A stretch of 64,000 nt of DNA, from NCBI GenBank assembly GCA_964480915.1, contig CAYZRS010000004.1, positions 62,001-126,000 of the forward strand, given 5' to 3'. The stretch is from CAWGCE01 sp964480915 (GTDB lineage: Bacteria; Planctomycetota; Planctomycetia; Pirellulales; Pirellulaceae). A program made the translations under genes and the position numbers. The notes beneath the pieces are model-generated. The model saw only the letters and a program-made list of their open reading frames with translations. It did no database searches and had not been told where the DNA came from. How positions within the stretch are numbered: position 1 is the first letter of the stretch; the number at the start of each line of letters is the position of its first letter. Positions 54,253-63,139 of this stretch are shown here, piece after piece.

Positions 54253-56193
54253 TTACCAATCAGCACCACCAATTTGTGCGAACCAAGACTCTCGGCCTGT
54301 CGGCTCCTGCAATCGGGACTGACCGCTCCTGCGAATTGGCAAACGTTTCGATAACGCGTGAGTGTCGATCTTCGCAACAGCGCCATTCACGGGTGCCACA
54401 TTCTCTGCTTGAGCAATTTCCCTTGTCTCCAACTCCAATTCAGCGAATTCCGATTCGACACGATCCGCAGAGTCGACCGCGAGGAGAGGAGCCACCGAAT
54501 TGAACTTGTTGGCATTCCAAATCAAGAAATCAGCACCGTTGACGATGCCGTCACAGTTGAAGTCACCGTCTGACCAGTTGTTGGAGGCCTGGAATTTGCT
54601 GGCATTCCAAGCGAGGAAGTCCATGCCATCGACGGTTCCATCCAAATTCGCGTCGCCCATCACGGTTCCCAGTAAATCGGTCACCATGACTTCGACATCA
54701 GCCACGTCCAAGACATCATCAAAATTCAGATCGTAGATGCGGTCCTGTGAACTTAATCCCTGGCAGAACAGATCCAAATCGGTGGCGTTCATTTGGCCAT
54801 CCAGATCATAATCGCCAGGCGTCCAGTCTTCGACATAACCTGTGGGACTTAAATCACGTCCAGTGAATCCAGAAAACTCGGGCGCATATCGGCGCCCTTT
54901 GAAAACATTCGCAAACGGCGCCGCACTTCCTTGCGAAGCGACACCGGACGAGGAGACCGGATTGGCGTATTCCCAGACAAGCTCATTGGCCGGGTTGAGT
55001 TCGCCAATGATCCCGTCCGGTCCGTTGACAAACATCGTGTTTCCATTGGGAAGCCGGTGAGCGCCGCTGATGAAACCGGCATTGATACCGGTGTCCAATG
55101 TCGTCGCAGGCGCACTCGGCTCAAAGGCTGAACCTGCGACGAATGCATAGTTCCCCATCGCGTCAATTGCTGGTGGGACGATTTCAACGACCGTCGAGCT
55201 GGGCGTCGCTTGATTGTTGAATACGAGGAAGTTACCGGCGCCTGGATTGCCCGCATCAATCCATTGGGCATCGTGTTGGTTGAACAATTGAGATGGGCCC
55301 GGTGCACCGTAGTTGGACGGGTTGCCCCAACGGTAAAGGAAATCACCTCCCTGTCCCGAATTGCCGCCGGAACTCGTCGCTGCCTCGGCGGTCGTCGTGC
55401 TGTGATCGATCACGTAAAACTCGCCCATGAATGGCGAATTAAAAAGTATCTGATCCAGTTCGACATTGTAGTCGATCGCGTTGATGTGAATCCAATCTCT
55501 GCCGGTGCCCAGATTAACATCGAACTTTTGCGGATTGTCTGCAACCACTCCAAAGTTTGGCTTCGTCGGATCGAAGTCCTGAACCAGATGATCGATCAGG
55601 TTCCATTCCCAAACGACATCTGCGGTATTGAGTCCAGTAGGCTCTAATTCGACGATCCGTTCACTCCACATGCCTCCCACTGGCACGGAAGAAGGATCTC
55701 TTCCTAGGTCGATCATGTCGGCGCTAGAGACTTGCGACCAAGCAAATGCCAAAACATTGCCATTGGGTAAGACTTCGATGTCGTGATGCAGCGTTTGCGT
55801 CGCATTGGAAAAATTGAAGTCCCAAACAAGATTGCCATCCCAATCTTGGATGTAGAGCGCCCCTGTTACACCGCCGGCAGCTTGAGCCGGATTATTGATC
55901 GTTGCCGAACTGTACAAAGAACCATCTGGCCCAAGATAAGCGCCTCGTCGACCGTTCGAAGGTGCGCCGGTCCAAGAATGGACTTCCCTTCCATGGACAT
56001 CGACCAAAAACGCGTCGCCACTTTGATCAGGCGTCAGCAGTGTGTACCCATCGTAGGCGTCTGCGGTACAACCCACGAGACCGACAGTAAATGCATCTCT
56101 TCCGTCAGAACAGACAGCGGTCAGCATCTGCCGATGCTCCAACGTTTCCATCTGAAGTCGTTGCCGCCGCTTGGTCGTGTTTAATCGGCTCAT
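54253..56193 (-). CDS. Secreted arylsulfotransferase-like protein with dockerin-like domain
   Basis: A 646-residue protein. The N-terminus carries the planctomycete motif ETLEHRQMLTA in place of a classical signal peptide. Residues about 55-430 resemble the arylsulfotransferase (ASST) propeller family: GYTLLTPDQSGDAFLVD, TLHHDIEVLPNGNVLAFAW, WIHINAIDYN and QHDAQWIDAG. The family transfers sulfate between phenolic compounds, but many homologues are uncharacterised. Residues about 460-565 hold two kinds of dockerin-like loops: one around DYDLDGQMNATDLDLF, and a WN..KF pair (GDANLDGTVDGMDFLAWN, GDFNCDGIVNGADFLIWN) like those in the haloperoxidase copy 1 and the dehydrogenase. Unlike those two it has no PEP-CTERM-like end; a charged, probably disordered tail of about 70 residues follows. 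Confidence 0.78.
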   Translation of the reverse strand: MSRLNTTKRRQRLQMETLEHRQMLTAVCSDGRDAFTVGLVGCTADAYDGYTLLTPDQSGDAFLVDVHGREVHSWTGAPSNGRRGAYLGPDGSLYSSATINNPAQAAGGVTGALYIQDWDGNLVWDFNFSNATQTLHHDIEVLPNGNVLAFAWSQVSSADMIDLGRDPSSVPVGGMWSERIVELEPTGLNTADVVWEWNLIDHLVQDFDPTKPNFGVVADNPQKFDVNLGTGRDWIHINAIDYNVELDQILFNSPFMGEFYVIDHSTTTAEAATSSGGNSGQGGDFLYRWGNPSNYGAPGPSQLFNQHDAQWIDAGNPGAGNFLVFNNQATPSSTVVEIVPPAIDAMGNYAFVAGSAFEPSAPATTLDTGINAGFISGAHRLPNGNTMFVNGPDGIIGELNPANELVWEYANPVSSSGVASQGSAAPFANVFKGRRYAPEFSGFTGRDLSPTGYVEDWTPGDYDLDGQMNATDLDLFCQGLSSQDRIYDLNFDDVLDVADVEVMVTDLLGTVMGDANLDGTVDGMDFLAWNASKFQASNNWSDGDFNCDGIVNGADFLIWNANKFNSVAPLLAVDSADRVESEFAELELETREIAQAENVAPVNGAVAKIDTHALSKRLPIRRSGQSRLQEPTGRESWFAQIGGADW

Positions 56194-56304
56194 GGTATTT
56201 CTTTCAAAATGCTTGCTCGGACATCTTGGCAGTAATATATACGAGAATCCGGCCTACTGCTCGTTCATAATCGAGCAGTTTGCGATTCCGCAGCGGTTGC
56301 TAAA

Positions 56305-56802
56305 ATGAGCGGTGCCGCCACCGTTCCGTTCGATCCTTCACTTGGCTCTTGCAGTGTGGACATGTTGAGCATCCTCACAAAATGGATCAGCGCATGGCTC
56401 GAATCGCGGGCCACGATTCCTTCACAGGAATCTCTTGGTGCTCGCGGAGAACGCGAGGCAGAGCGGCTGCTGAAATCAAAAGGCTATCGAATCCTGGAAC
56501 GGAGCCTGCAAATGCAACAGGGTGAGATCGATCTCGTTGCTGTGGATGGTCGCACGATCGTTTTCGTGGAAGTGAAAACACGAACGACGGATGATCCCCG
56601 TGAACCGTTCGAAGCGGTGGATCGAGCCAAACAGCGCCAAGTGGCCAAGCTCGCTCTGGTCTATCTCAAACGCCATCAATTGTTAGAGCACGCGGCTCGC
56701 TTCGACGTCGTGGGCGTGAATTGGCCCGCAGGACAATCACCGATCGTCCGCCATTACGAAAATGCTTTCGAATCGACGGAACGCGGCCAGATGTTCTCTT
56801 AA
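56305..56802 (+). CDS. YraN/UPF0102 family protein (predicted endonuclease fold)
   Basis: A 165-residue cytosolic protein. Residues about 42-160 match UPF0102/YraN: LGARGEREAERLLKSKGY, then a PD-(D/E)XK-like core with GEIDLVA and FVEVKTR. The family is nearly universal in bacteria and is often near rnhB or rsmI. It is predicted to act on nucleic acid, and its role is not settled. The start is uncertain: the ATG at 56305 gives an extra N-terminal segment, and an internal ATG at 56362 is equally possible. It converges on the PEP-CTERM gene with a shared terminator between them. Confidence 0.88.
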   Translation: MSGAATVPFDPSLGSCSVDMLSILTKWISAWLESRATIPSQESLGARGEREAERLLKSKGYRILERSLQMQQGEIDLVAVDGRTIVFVEVKTRTTDDPREPFEAVDRAKQRQVAKLALVYLKRHQLLEHAARFDVVGVNWPAGQSPIVRHYENAFESTERGQMFS

Positions 56803-56817
56803 CGGTGATTCCACAAA

Positions 56818-56857
56818 GAAAGAGGCGGACTCGTCGAGTCCGCCTCTTGTGATTTTT
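56818..56857. terminator. Bidirectional terminator between convergent genes
   Basis: AGAGGCGGACT (56821-56831) and AGTCCGCCTCT (56837-56847) form a perfect 11-bp stem with a 5-base loop. TGTGATTTTT follows on the plus strand, and a T-rich stretch (CTTTCTTTGTGG) follows on the minus strand. It serves the YraN gene and the PEP-CTERM gene. Confidence 0.88.
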
Positions 56858-56880
56858 CATCCGTCTCCCGTGTCGACGGC

Positions 56881-57597
56881 CTAGGCGTTGCGGCGTCGCA
56901 GCATTCCAAGCGAAACGAGAGCCAAGAAGACCATGCTCGAAGTGCCCGGCTCAGGAACGGTCGCAATACCGACCCAGGAAGAAGCCAGCTCGCCGGCCGA
57001 GATCGTGACTGCCACGTGGTCCAAACCTTCGATGTCGAAGATGGCCGCTTCACGATTGTTTTGGCCGTTGTTAAGGCCTGTCGATTGCAACTGACTGGTC
57101 GCAGGATTCCAGACTGGCAGCGACGACGGGAAAACCCCATTCGCACCAGGTCCGGTATTCGATTCCAATTGAACCGGCGGAGCAAAGGTCCCGCCGCTTG
57201 CCGATGCGACCGTGACTCGCTCCTGAATTCCGTCCATGTCAAAAACAACCAGCCGAGTGCCGACCGGGAAAGGTTGATCAATCGAGAAGTCGATGCGAGT
57301 CGCTCGTGAAGGGTCTGCTTGGGAAATCACCTGAATGGTGTTTCCGGTCGTTCCGAACATGTTTGTGAACGCAGGGTTGTCGAACGAAATGTCGGACGCC
57401 ATCCAGCGAGGTTGCGTCTCTTCAAACGAGGAAGCGACCGATGCACGAATCATCCCGCCAGAGAAATCGGCCATCATGACCGGAACGTCGGTGTCGCCAG
57501 GATTCAATTGAGCACCAAAGTCAGCGAAGTTGGCCGAAACAGTGGCAGCGGTAGCGAAAAACAGAACGAAAACAAAGCTGTATAAACGAGTAATCAT
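56881..57597 (-). CDS. Small secreted PEP-CTERM-type protein of unknown function
   Basis: A 238-residue exported protein. The signal peptide is MITRLYSFVFVLFFATAATV, and AGGAG stands about 10 bases before the ATG. The mature part (about 22-210) is predicted beta-rich, with no catalytic motif I recognise. Segments such as TRIDFSIDQPFPVGTRLVVFD suggest a beta-sandwich like those in many planctomycete PEP-CTERM proteins. The C-terminus has VPEPGTSS, a hydrophobic helix and RRRNA, the pattern recognised by exosortase-type sorting. No exosortase gene is visible in this window. Confidence 0.82.
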   Translation of the reverse strand: MITRLYSFVFVLFFATAATVSANFADFGAQLNPGDTDVPVMMADFSGGMIRASVASSFEETQPRWMASDISFDNPAFTNMFGTTGNTIQVISQADPSRATRIDFSIDQPFPVGTRLVVFDMDGIQERVTVASASGGTFAPPVQLESNTGPGANGVFPSSLPVWNPATSQLQSTGLNNGQNNREAAIFDIEGLDHVAVTISAGELASSWVGIATVPEPGTSSMVFLALVSLGMLRRRNA

Positions 57598-57981
57598 ATT
57601 TGGGTCTCCTGCGAGGCTTTCACCTCGGACTCGTCACGACAATCGCGCGACAGTTGATCTATAAAGCGAGCCCGCAAAAGCAAAAGAGGATCGAAGCGTT
57701 GTGACAACGCCAGGACAGAGCAGGATTGGGCTAGCACAAAAACACGAAGCTCTGCGCGAAAACTGAGATGACTCAGTTCACACAGTCGTGATGATGCTCA
57801 CTAGACACGCCCAACCGTTTTTTTAGTCCTAGAATCTGAAACGCCGTCCGGGGCGTTCAGCTGATGCAGGTAAGATATCGCTTCTTTACCAAGCTGACAA
57901 CCCCGGATCGACCGCCCCCGTAATCTAGGGGGACTGCATCATAGTGGTCGCCTTGCAGACCACGGGCCAGCAACTGGTGTT
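57598..57981. other. Intergenic region with several inverted repeats
   Basis: No gene is visible in these 384 bases. They lie between two minus-strand genes and hold the promoter/leader of the PEP-CTERM gene. Structures seen: a perfect 7-4-7 palindrome (57761-57778, AACTGAG-ATGA-CTCAGTT), a GC-rich hairpin (AACGCC/GGCGTT near 57840-57857), and a larger closed structure at 57862-57941 listed separately. Confidence 0.55.
57862..57941. other. Candidate structured RNA element or multi-stem DNA element
   Basis: TGATGCAG (57862-57869) and CTGCATCA (57934-57941) form perfect 8-bp outer arms. Inside are a hairpin GTAA-GA/TC-TTTAC (57870-57889, one bulge) and a hairpin CCCCC/GGGGG with loop GTAATCTA (57915-57932). 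The layout is a three-way junction of about 80 nt. The strand is unclear because inverted repeats fold on either strand. On the minus strand it would lie in the untranslated region between the protease stop and the PEP-CTERM start. I do not recognise a known RNA family. Confidence 0.3.
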
Positions 57982-60900
57982 TTACTTGGTTTTCACCGGA
58001 GGAGCTGGCCTTTTCGGCAATTGGCGAGGCTCCGTTTTCACGCGGGTCATGATCTCTTCGATCCCGCGTTCTAACTGCGCGTCTCGCCCTTCGATCATCG
58101 ATTTGGGGTCATTTTCGACTTCGATATCTGGATCGACGCCATATCCTTCGATAACCCATTCCCCTTCCGCCGACAGGAACCCGAATTCGGGAACAAACAC
58201 CGTACCGCCATCGACAAGCGTTCCTCGATTCGTAATCCCGATCACACCCCCCCACGATCGTTTGCCAATTAGGGGGCCCAGTCCGGCCTCTTTGAACATC
58301 GCCGGAAAGATATCGCCATCGGAAGCACTGTCTTCATCCAAAAGACAGACCAGGTGTCCGTGGAAACAGACATCTGGATACGTATCTGCTGTGTCGTTGT
58401 TGCGAGGAAAACCGGTCGCCAACAATTTTCGACGTAAGCGTTCAATGATCATTTGCGAGACATTCCCGCCCCCATTGCTACGTACATCGATGACGAGCCC
58501 TTCTTTCCGCAGTTGCCCGTAAAACCATTTGTTAAATTCGCGAATGCCGTCTTCACCCATGTCGGGCAAGTGGATGTAACCGACTCGGCCATCGGTTGCC
58601 TCGGCCACCTTATCGCGATTGTCGAGAACCATATTGAGATAGACGAGACTTGATTCGTCTTCGATAGGGTTAACGATGATTTCTCGTGCATCGTCCAATG
58701 CGGTCGTTTTTCCAAAGCTCATAGCGATCGGCTGATCGGCCTTGTTCCGCAATTCTCGATACGGGTTGTCTTCCGCCTTGAGTTCCACACCATCGATGGC
58801 AAGAAGATAGTCACCTTCCGATACGCCCATGCCGATTTCGGTCAGTGGCGAGCGATACCGATCCTCTTCGTTGTGGCCACGGTAAATCTTGGCCACCTGA
58901 AAACGGCCTGCCTTCTCGTCCAGCTCCAGCGTCGCCCCCAGGAGGGCGACAGGCGTACGTTCGGGTTGAGCAAAATCGCCTCCCGCTTTGTACGCATGTC
59001 CAACGTTCAATTCGCCGATCATTTCACCGATGACGTAGTTCAGATCGCTACGGTGCGCGACATGTTTCAGAAGGGGCCGATACTTGTCTCGCAACGCTTC
59101 CCAATCGTAACCGTGCATGTTTTCGACGTAGAAGAAATCGCGGAAGCGGCGCCACACTTCGTCAAAAATCTGCTCCCACTCTTCGGCCGGAACAACGTCC
59201 ACCTTGATGCCATAGGTCGACACTTCCGTCGGCTCGCCGTCAGGCAACTCGTACACTTCCGAATCGCCGTACGACCAAACGAGCGCCATGGTCCGATCCT
59301 GATTCAGGGAATAATCGCCCGATTCGGCCAGCGAAGTTGCTTCGCGGTCTTCGTGAGAGAAAACCATGATTTCGGGATCGACGTCAGACGAACGGCCGTA
59401 GTAATACGCGCCACCTCGAACATAGATCAGATGCTTATCAATCGCATTCAAGTTGTAATAGTTGTCAGCCTCGACCGGCACGCGAGCGACGCGTTCGGCC
59501 AACCCTTCGAATTCAATTTCAATTGGTTCTTCGTCGTCTTCTTCCTCGTCGTCGTCAGAATCCTCTGGCGAATCCTCGTCAGAATCGTCGTCNNNNNNNN
59601 NNNNNNNNNNNNNNNNNNNNNNNNNNNNNNNNNNNNNNNNNNNNNNNNNNNNNNNNNNNNNNNNNNNNNNNNNNNNNNNNNNNNNNNNNNNNTCGTCTTC
59701 GTCTTCCTCATCATCCCCGGCCTCATCATTTTCCAGTGGGTAAGGATGTTCGACGTCGGCTCGCAAAGCCAAGGCATAAATGTAGGTTTCACGATCGGTG
59801 ACATAATTCCAATCGAAGGAACCGATCTGCGGAGCAAATTCGCGGGCAGACAGGTAATACAAATAGTCGCCATTCGGATCAAATGTCGGCTCCGATTCGC
59901 TAAAGTACTCGCCCGTCACACGGCGTAATTTTCCATCGGCGACGGTCCAGATATGGATCGAGCGCATGCCGTTTACATCGCTGAGACTCAGCGCCACGTG
60001 ACCGCCATGAGGTGACCAGGTCATATCGCCAACTTGACCACGGGCTTCGTCAGCGATTTCCGTCAGTTTTTTCGATTCGACGTTCAACACATAGACTTTG
60101 CCATTCTTGTCGCTGAAGAGCAGATGCTCACCAGAGGGTGACCAGCTCGGGCCATAGAGCATCACTTTCAGGCTGTCGGTTAGCTGGCGTGGCGCTTCCC
60201 TGCCCTTGCTATCGACGACATAAATTTGCTCTTCCCCACTGCGATCAGAAATGAAGGCCAGCTGCTTGCCATCGGGAGACCACACCGCATCTTTTTCATG
60301 CGAGGAAGAGGTCTTCCGAGTCAGATTTCGAACCGCTCCGTTTTCAACAGGAATCGACACGATGTCGCCGCGGACATTGAGCGCGATTCGCTTCCCTTGT
60401 GGGCTCAGCGTCCCATCATAAATGTAGTCCTCACCGTCAATCGCATGGGGCCGCGCCGCGACGCCATCGGTCGGCACCACGATCGAAATCTTCTTCGGCG
60501 TGCCACCGTCTTCCGTGCTGTAGACTTGCAACTCGCCATCCAATTCAAAAACGATCTGCGATTCGCCTTTGCTGGGCCAACGGACATCACCATCTTTTGA
60601 ACTGGTGATTTGCGTCGTGTCTTTGGTTTTGATGTCGTAATGGTACAGGTTCAGCGTCCCGTCTCGGTCGGATGAGAAGTAGACGCGATCACCAATCCAC
60701 ATGGGATCGCGATCGGTGCGTTTGCTGGCGGTGATCTGCTCTTGCTCAAGCGATTCCAGATTCATCGTGTAGAGATCTTGAGCCCAGCCTCCTTCGTATC
60801 GTTTCCAAGTACGAAAGTCGCGGGTCAGAGGCGAAAACACAACGCTCTTCCCATCGGGTGAAAAATCGCCTGCTCCCGAAACTTTCATCGGCAGCGGTTT

Positions 60901-61377
60901 CGGCAAACCACCCTCGATGGATACGGTATACAGACGCGTATCGGTCAGTCCCCAAGACTGTCGCATCGAGCGAAAGAGAACCGACTTACCGTCGGGGCTC
61001 CAACCATAAACTTGATTATCAAAACCCCAGCGGTCAGGCAGTGGTCCATTGGCCGGATAAAAGGTCAGCTGCTTCGGCACACCGCCGGTCGTTGGCACGA
61101 CGTAGACTTGCTCGTCACCGTCGTATTGGCCGGTGAAAGCGATCATCTTCCCATCGGGCGAAAACTTCGGAAACACTTCGATGCCCGGATGTGCGGTGAC
61201 ACGCACCGCATTCCCGCCCTCGCTCGCTGCGCGCCACAGATCTCCCGCATAGACGAACACGATCTGGTCCTGATGGATGTCCGGAAAACGCAGCAGCTTT
61301 GTCGGCTCCTGCTCTGCAAAAGTGGGCAGCGTGAAAAGCAAAGTGACCAATAAAGCTCGGATCCAGCTGGCAGGCAT
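57982..61377 (-). CDS. Tricorn-like S41 family protease, exported (contains an assembly gap)
   Basis: As assembled, 1,131 residues. The signal peptide is MPASWIRALLVTLLFTLPTF. The first half is made of WD40/PD40-type propeller repeats (WSPDGKSVLF, FSPDGKMIAF, WSPDGKQLAF, WSPSGEHLLF). A very acidic Asp/Glu tract with a 100-N gap interrupts the second propeller region. The tricorn core domain (EVWRRFRDFFYVENMHGYDW), a PDZ-like segment (IGMGVSEGDYLLAIDGVEL) and the S41 catalytic domain follow, with the nucleophile region DEDSASDGDIFPAMF and GKRSWGGVIG. Tricorn-type proteases degrade peptides; bacterial homologues are usually exported. The frame is continuous on both sides if the gap is 100 bases, but that size is a placeholder, so the true length is unknown. 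Confidence 0.88.
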   Translation of the reverse strand: MPASWIRALLVTLLFTLPTFAEQEPTKLLRFPDIHQDQIVFVYAGDLWRAASEGGNAVRVTAHPGIEVFPKFSPDGKMIAFTGQYDGDEQVYVVPTTGGVPKQLTFYPANGPLPDRWGFDNQVYGWSPDGKSVLFRSMRQSWGLTDTRLYTVSIEGGLPKPLPMKVSGAGDFSPDGKSVVFSPLTRDFRTWKRYEGGWAQDLYTMNLESLEQEQITASKRTDRDPMWIGDRVYFSSDRDGTLNLYHYDIKTKDTTQITSSKDGDVRWPSKGESQIVFELDGELQVYSTEDGGTPKKISIVVPTDGVAARPHAIDGEDYIYDGTLSPQGKRIALNVRGDIVSIPVENGAVRNLTRKTSSSHEKDAVWSPDGKQLAFISDRSGEEQIYVVDSKGREAPRQLTDSLKVMLYGPSWSPSGEHLLFSDKNGKVYVLNVESKKLTEIADEARGQVGDMTWSPHGGHVALSLSDVNGMRSIHIWTVADGKLRRVTGEYFSESEPTFDPNGDYLYYLSAREFAPQIGSFDWNYVTDRETYIYALALRADVEHPYPLENDEAGDDEEDEDXXXXXXXXXXXXXXXXXXXXXXXXXXXXXXXXXXDDDSDEDSPEDSDDDEEEDDEEPIEIEFEGLAERVARVPVEADNYYNLNAIDKHLIYVRGGAYYYGRSSDVDPEIMVFSHEDREATSLAESGDYSLNQDRTMALVWSYGDSEVYELPDGEPTEVSTYGIKVDVVPAEEWEQIFDEVWRRFRDFFYVENMHGYDWEALRDKYRPLLKHVAHRSDLNYVIGEMIGELNVGHAYKAGGDFAQPERTPVALLGATLELDEKAGRFQVAKIYRGHNEEDRYRSPLTEIGMGVSEGDYLLAIDGVELKAEDNPYRELRNKADQPIAMSFGKTTALDDAREIIVNPIEDESSLVYLNMVLDNRDKVAEATDGRVGYIHLPDMGEDGIREFNKWFYGQLRKEGLVIDVRSNGGGNVSQMIIERLRRKLLATGFPRNNDTADTYPDVCFHGHLVCLLDEDSASDGDIFPAMFKEAGLGPLIGKRSWGGVIGITNRGTLVDGGTVFVPEFGFLSAEGEWVIEGYGVDPDIEVENDPKSMIEGRDAQLERGIEEIMTRVKTEPRQLPKRPAPPVKTK
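59593..59692. other. Assembly gap of 100 N
   Basis: Exactly 100 N, a common default for gaps of unknown length. It is flanked on both sides by GAC/GAT/GAA-rich codons for Asp and Glu, so a low-complexity coding repeat probably broke the assembly. Confidence 0.95.
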
Positions 61378-61683
61378 CGATGAATTTCCTCAGCAATGAA
61401 AGAAACGGTGACGTCCGTGTGACTGAGTCGGGCGATCATGCCCTGCGTAGAGATTCGGCTTTGCCGCGACCTTGGTGCGGCAACGAACGGCCGCCATTCC
61501 ATGGCCGAAACCAAACTCTATTGGCTTTCGGTGGGAGACGGACCGCATTTTGCGGTGCGCCTGCGAGTATGATACCCGCGCCCGCCGCTGAATGCGGCAG
61601 CTTTGTACGAAATTATTGGAAGAGAAACGGCCGACTTTCGGGGTCCGCTGAAGATAACGATAAGTCGCCTACCCAGCGAATTA
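61378..61683. other. Intergenic region upstream of the tricorn-like protease
   Basis: A stretch of 306 bases between two minus-strand genes, with no supported gene. It contains a small hairpin, ACCGCA-TTT-TGCGGT (61542-61556), and GCCGC/GCGGC near 61583-61600. Neither is followed by a T-run. It presumably contains the protease promoter. Confidence 0.45.
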
Positions 61684-62310
61684 TTAATCCGAGTCGACCA
61701 AATACTTGTCAACTTCATCGCCCCAAGATTTCCAACCCTTCAAACGCTGACGGGCGAATAACTCAAGATAGGGGCCCGGACTACAGCGTTGGACAAGGTC
61801 GTAAATTTCCTCCGGCTTGCGCGAATGCTCCCGTTTTCTCGTCGCTAACAGATTCACCTGCCGCCGCCCCGGATCGAGCGTCCGCTGGGAACCTTTGACG
61901 CCGAACAGAATCAACTCAGTCACGTTGCGAAAGTAAAAGCCGACCCCTCGTCCATCAGGTCCGCCATCTTTTCGAATTTTGTACCAGACCAAGTTCGTCT
62001 TGTAGGTGAATCCCCAGGCCTCCATCACCTGCAAACCCTCCTGCAAGAGCGCATTCGGCACCCACAAGTACAGATGGCTGGGCGACCGGGCATGCGCCGC
62101 CACGGGCATCGACGTGATCTCATCAAGGCTCATCGTCCGGTAGCGCCGCAAGCGCTGATGCTCGGGCGCCATCTTGCCGGTCCGATTTTGGAAGCGCCAA
62201 GGTGGATCGGCCAGGATTGTATTGAAGGTGCCGCGCAACCCTTCTAACCGCTGCAGACGTCGGGGGGCCGTAGCTTCAGAATCCTTGACGGCCGGCTTTG
62301 ATTTTGGCAT
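61684..62310 (-). CDS. MT-A70 family adenine methyltransferase
   Basis: A 208-residue protein. The catalytic motif ILADPPWRF is at residues 32-40. Family motifs follow: HLYLWVPNALLQEGL, WGFTYKTNLVWYK, and a SAM-binding end region (KPEEIYDLVQRCSPGPYLELFARQ). Bacterial and phage members methylate the N6 of adenine in DNA; eukaryotic members act on RNA. AGGAT lies 7 bases before the ATG. No restriction nuclease is adjacent, so it is an orphan by context. It follows cytidylate kinase by 87 bp on the same strand and may be co-transcribed with it. The target sequence cannot be told from this window. Confidence 0.88.
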   Translation of the reverse strand: MPKSKPAVKDSEATAPRRLQRLEGLRGTFNTILADPPWRFQNRTGKMAPEHQRLRRYRTMSLDEITSMPVAAHARSPSHLYLWVPNALLQEGLQVMEAWGFTYKTNLVWYKIRKDGGPDGRGVGFYFRNVTELILFGVKGSQRTLDPGRRQVNLLATRKREHSRKPEEIYDLVQRCSPGPYLELFARQRLKGWKSWGDEVDKYLVDSD

Positions 62311-62397
62311 CGATCCATCCTAGAGCCATTTACTGGCGAGAGCCACACACTGCGAATGCCGGTTTCCAAGGCAGCCTCACGACCGCTCCAAGATGAG

Positions 62398-63063
62398 CTA
62401 AGATGCTGCCCGACTTTGCCGCTGCTTGCGACATACGTCTTCGAGGCAACCGACGACTTCATCCAATCCCATTCCGTCCGTGTTGATGTGAGTCGCATCC
62501 TCGGCGGCAATGAGGGTGCCGACCTCGCGCGCTCGATCGCGTGCATCGCGTTCATTTTGACGGCTGAGCACATCCTCGTAACTAAGCATCTCTCCGCGAT
62601 CATGCAAATCTTGCATACGGCGGCGCGCTCGTTCGTGAGGCGAAGCGGTTAAGAATATTTTGCACTCGGCGTCAGGAAACGCGACCGTTCCCTGATCTCG
62701 CCCTTCCGTCACGTAGTTTCCATTCAGTGCGATTCGGCGCTGCAATTCGACAAGGTGGCTGCGAATCTCTGGATTGTCGGCGATGAAGTGAATCACCGCG
62801 GTGACTTCTCCTTTGCGAATCTCGCTGGTCACATCCTGACCATCGAGCTTCACGGATGCTGCCGTCACTTCGATCTGTAGATCGTGGGCAAGCTGCGCCA
62901 ATGAATCGGCGTCCTGCAAATCGATACCGCGACGTAAAGCGGCGAGTGCCACCACCCGGTACATCGCACCCGTGTCCAAGAAGTGGAACGAGAGGCGTTC
63001 GGCAAGTGCTCTTGCTGCACTGCTTTTACCTGCACCGGCCGGGCCATCGATCGTGATGATCAT
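62398..63063 (-). CDS. cmk: Cytidylate kinase
   Basis: A 221-residue cytosolic enzyme that phosphorylates CMP/dCMP with ATP in pyrimidine nucleotide metabolism. The P-loop is DGPAGAGKSS (6-15), followed by LDTGAMYRVVAL. The CMP-binding insert contains ITSEIRKGEV-like sequence (VTSEIRKGEVTAVIHF). GRDQGTVAFPDAECKIFLTAS carries the conserved GRD-x-GT motif. The lid has RARRRMQDL and the end has NTDGMGLDEVV. Length and motif order are normal for the family. MT-A70 lies downstream and the mannosidase-like gene upstream, all on the minus strand. Confidence 0.95.
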   Translation of the reverse strand: MIITIDGPAGAGKSSAARALAERLSFHFLDTGAMYRVVALAALRRGIDLQDADSLAQLAHDLQIEVTAASVKLDGQDVTSEIRKGEVTAVIHFIADNPEIRSHLVELQRRIALNGNYVTEGRDQGTVAFPDAECKIFLTASPHERARRRMQDLHDRGEMLSYEDVLSRQNERDARDRAREVGTLIAAEDATHINTDGMGLDEVVGCLEDVCRKQRQSRAAS

Positions 63064-63139
63064 CTACTACTTTCAGCCGTTCCTATCTGGCGGAACACGC
63101 AAACTCTCCAAGAAAACAACGCCTCTCACAACCTCTAGG

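Noticed and set aside
57862..57941. A tRNA gene in the multi-stem intergenic element
   Set aside because: There is no anticodon arm of 5 bp with a 7-base loop, no T-arm consensus and no CCA-type acceptor geometry.
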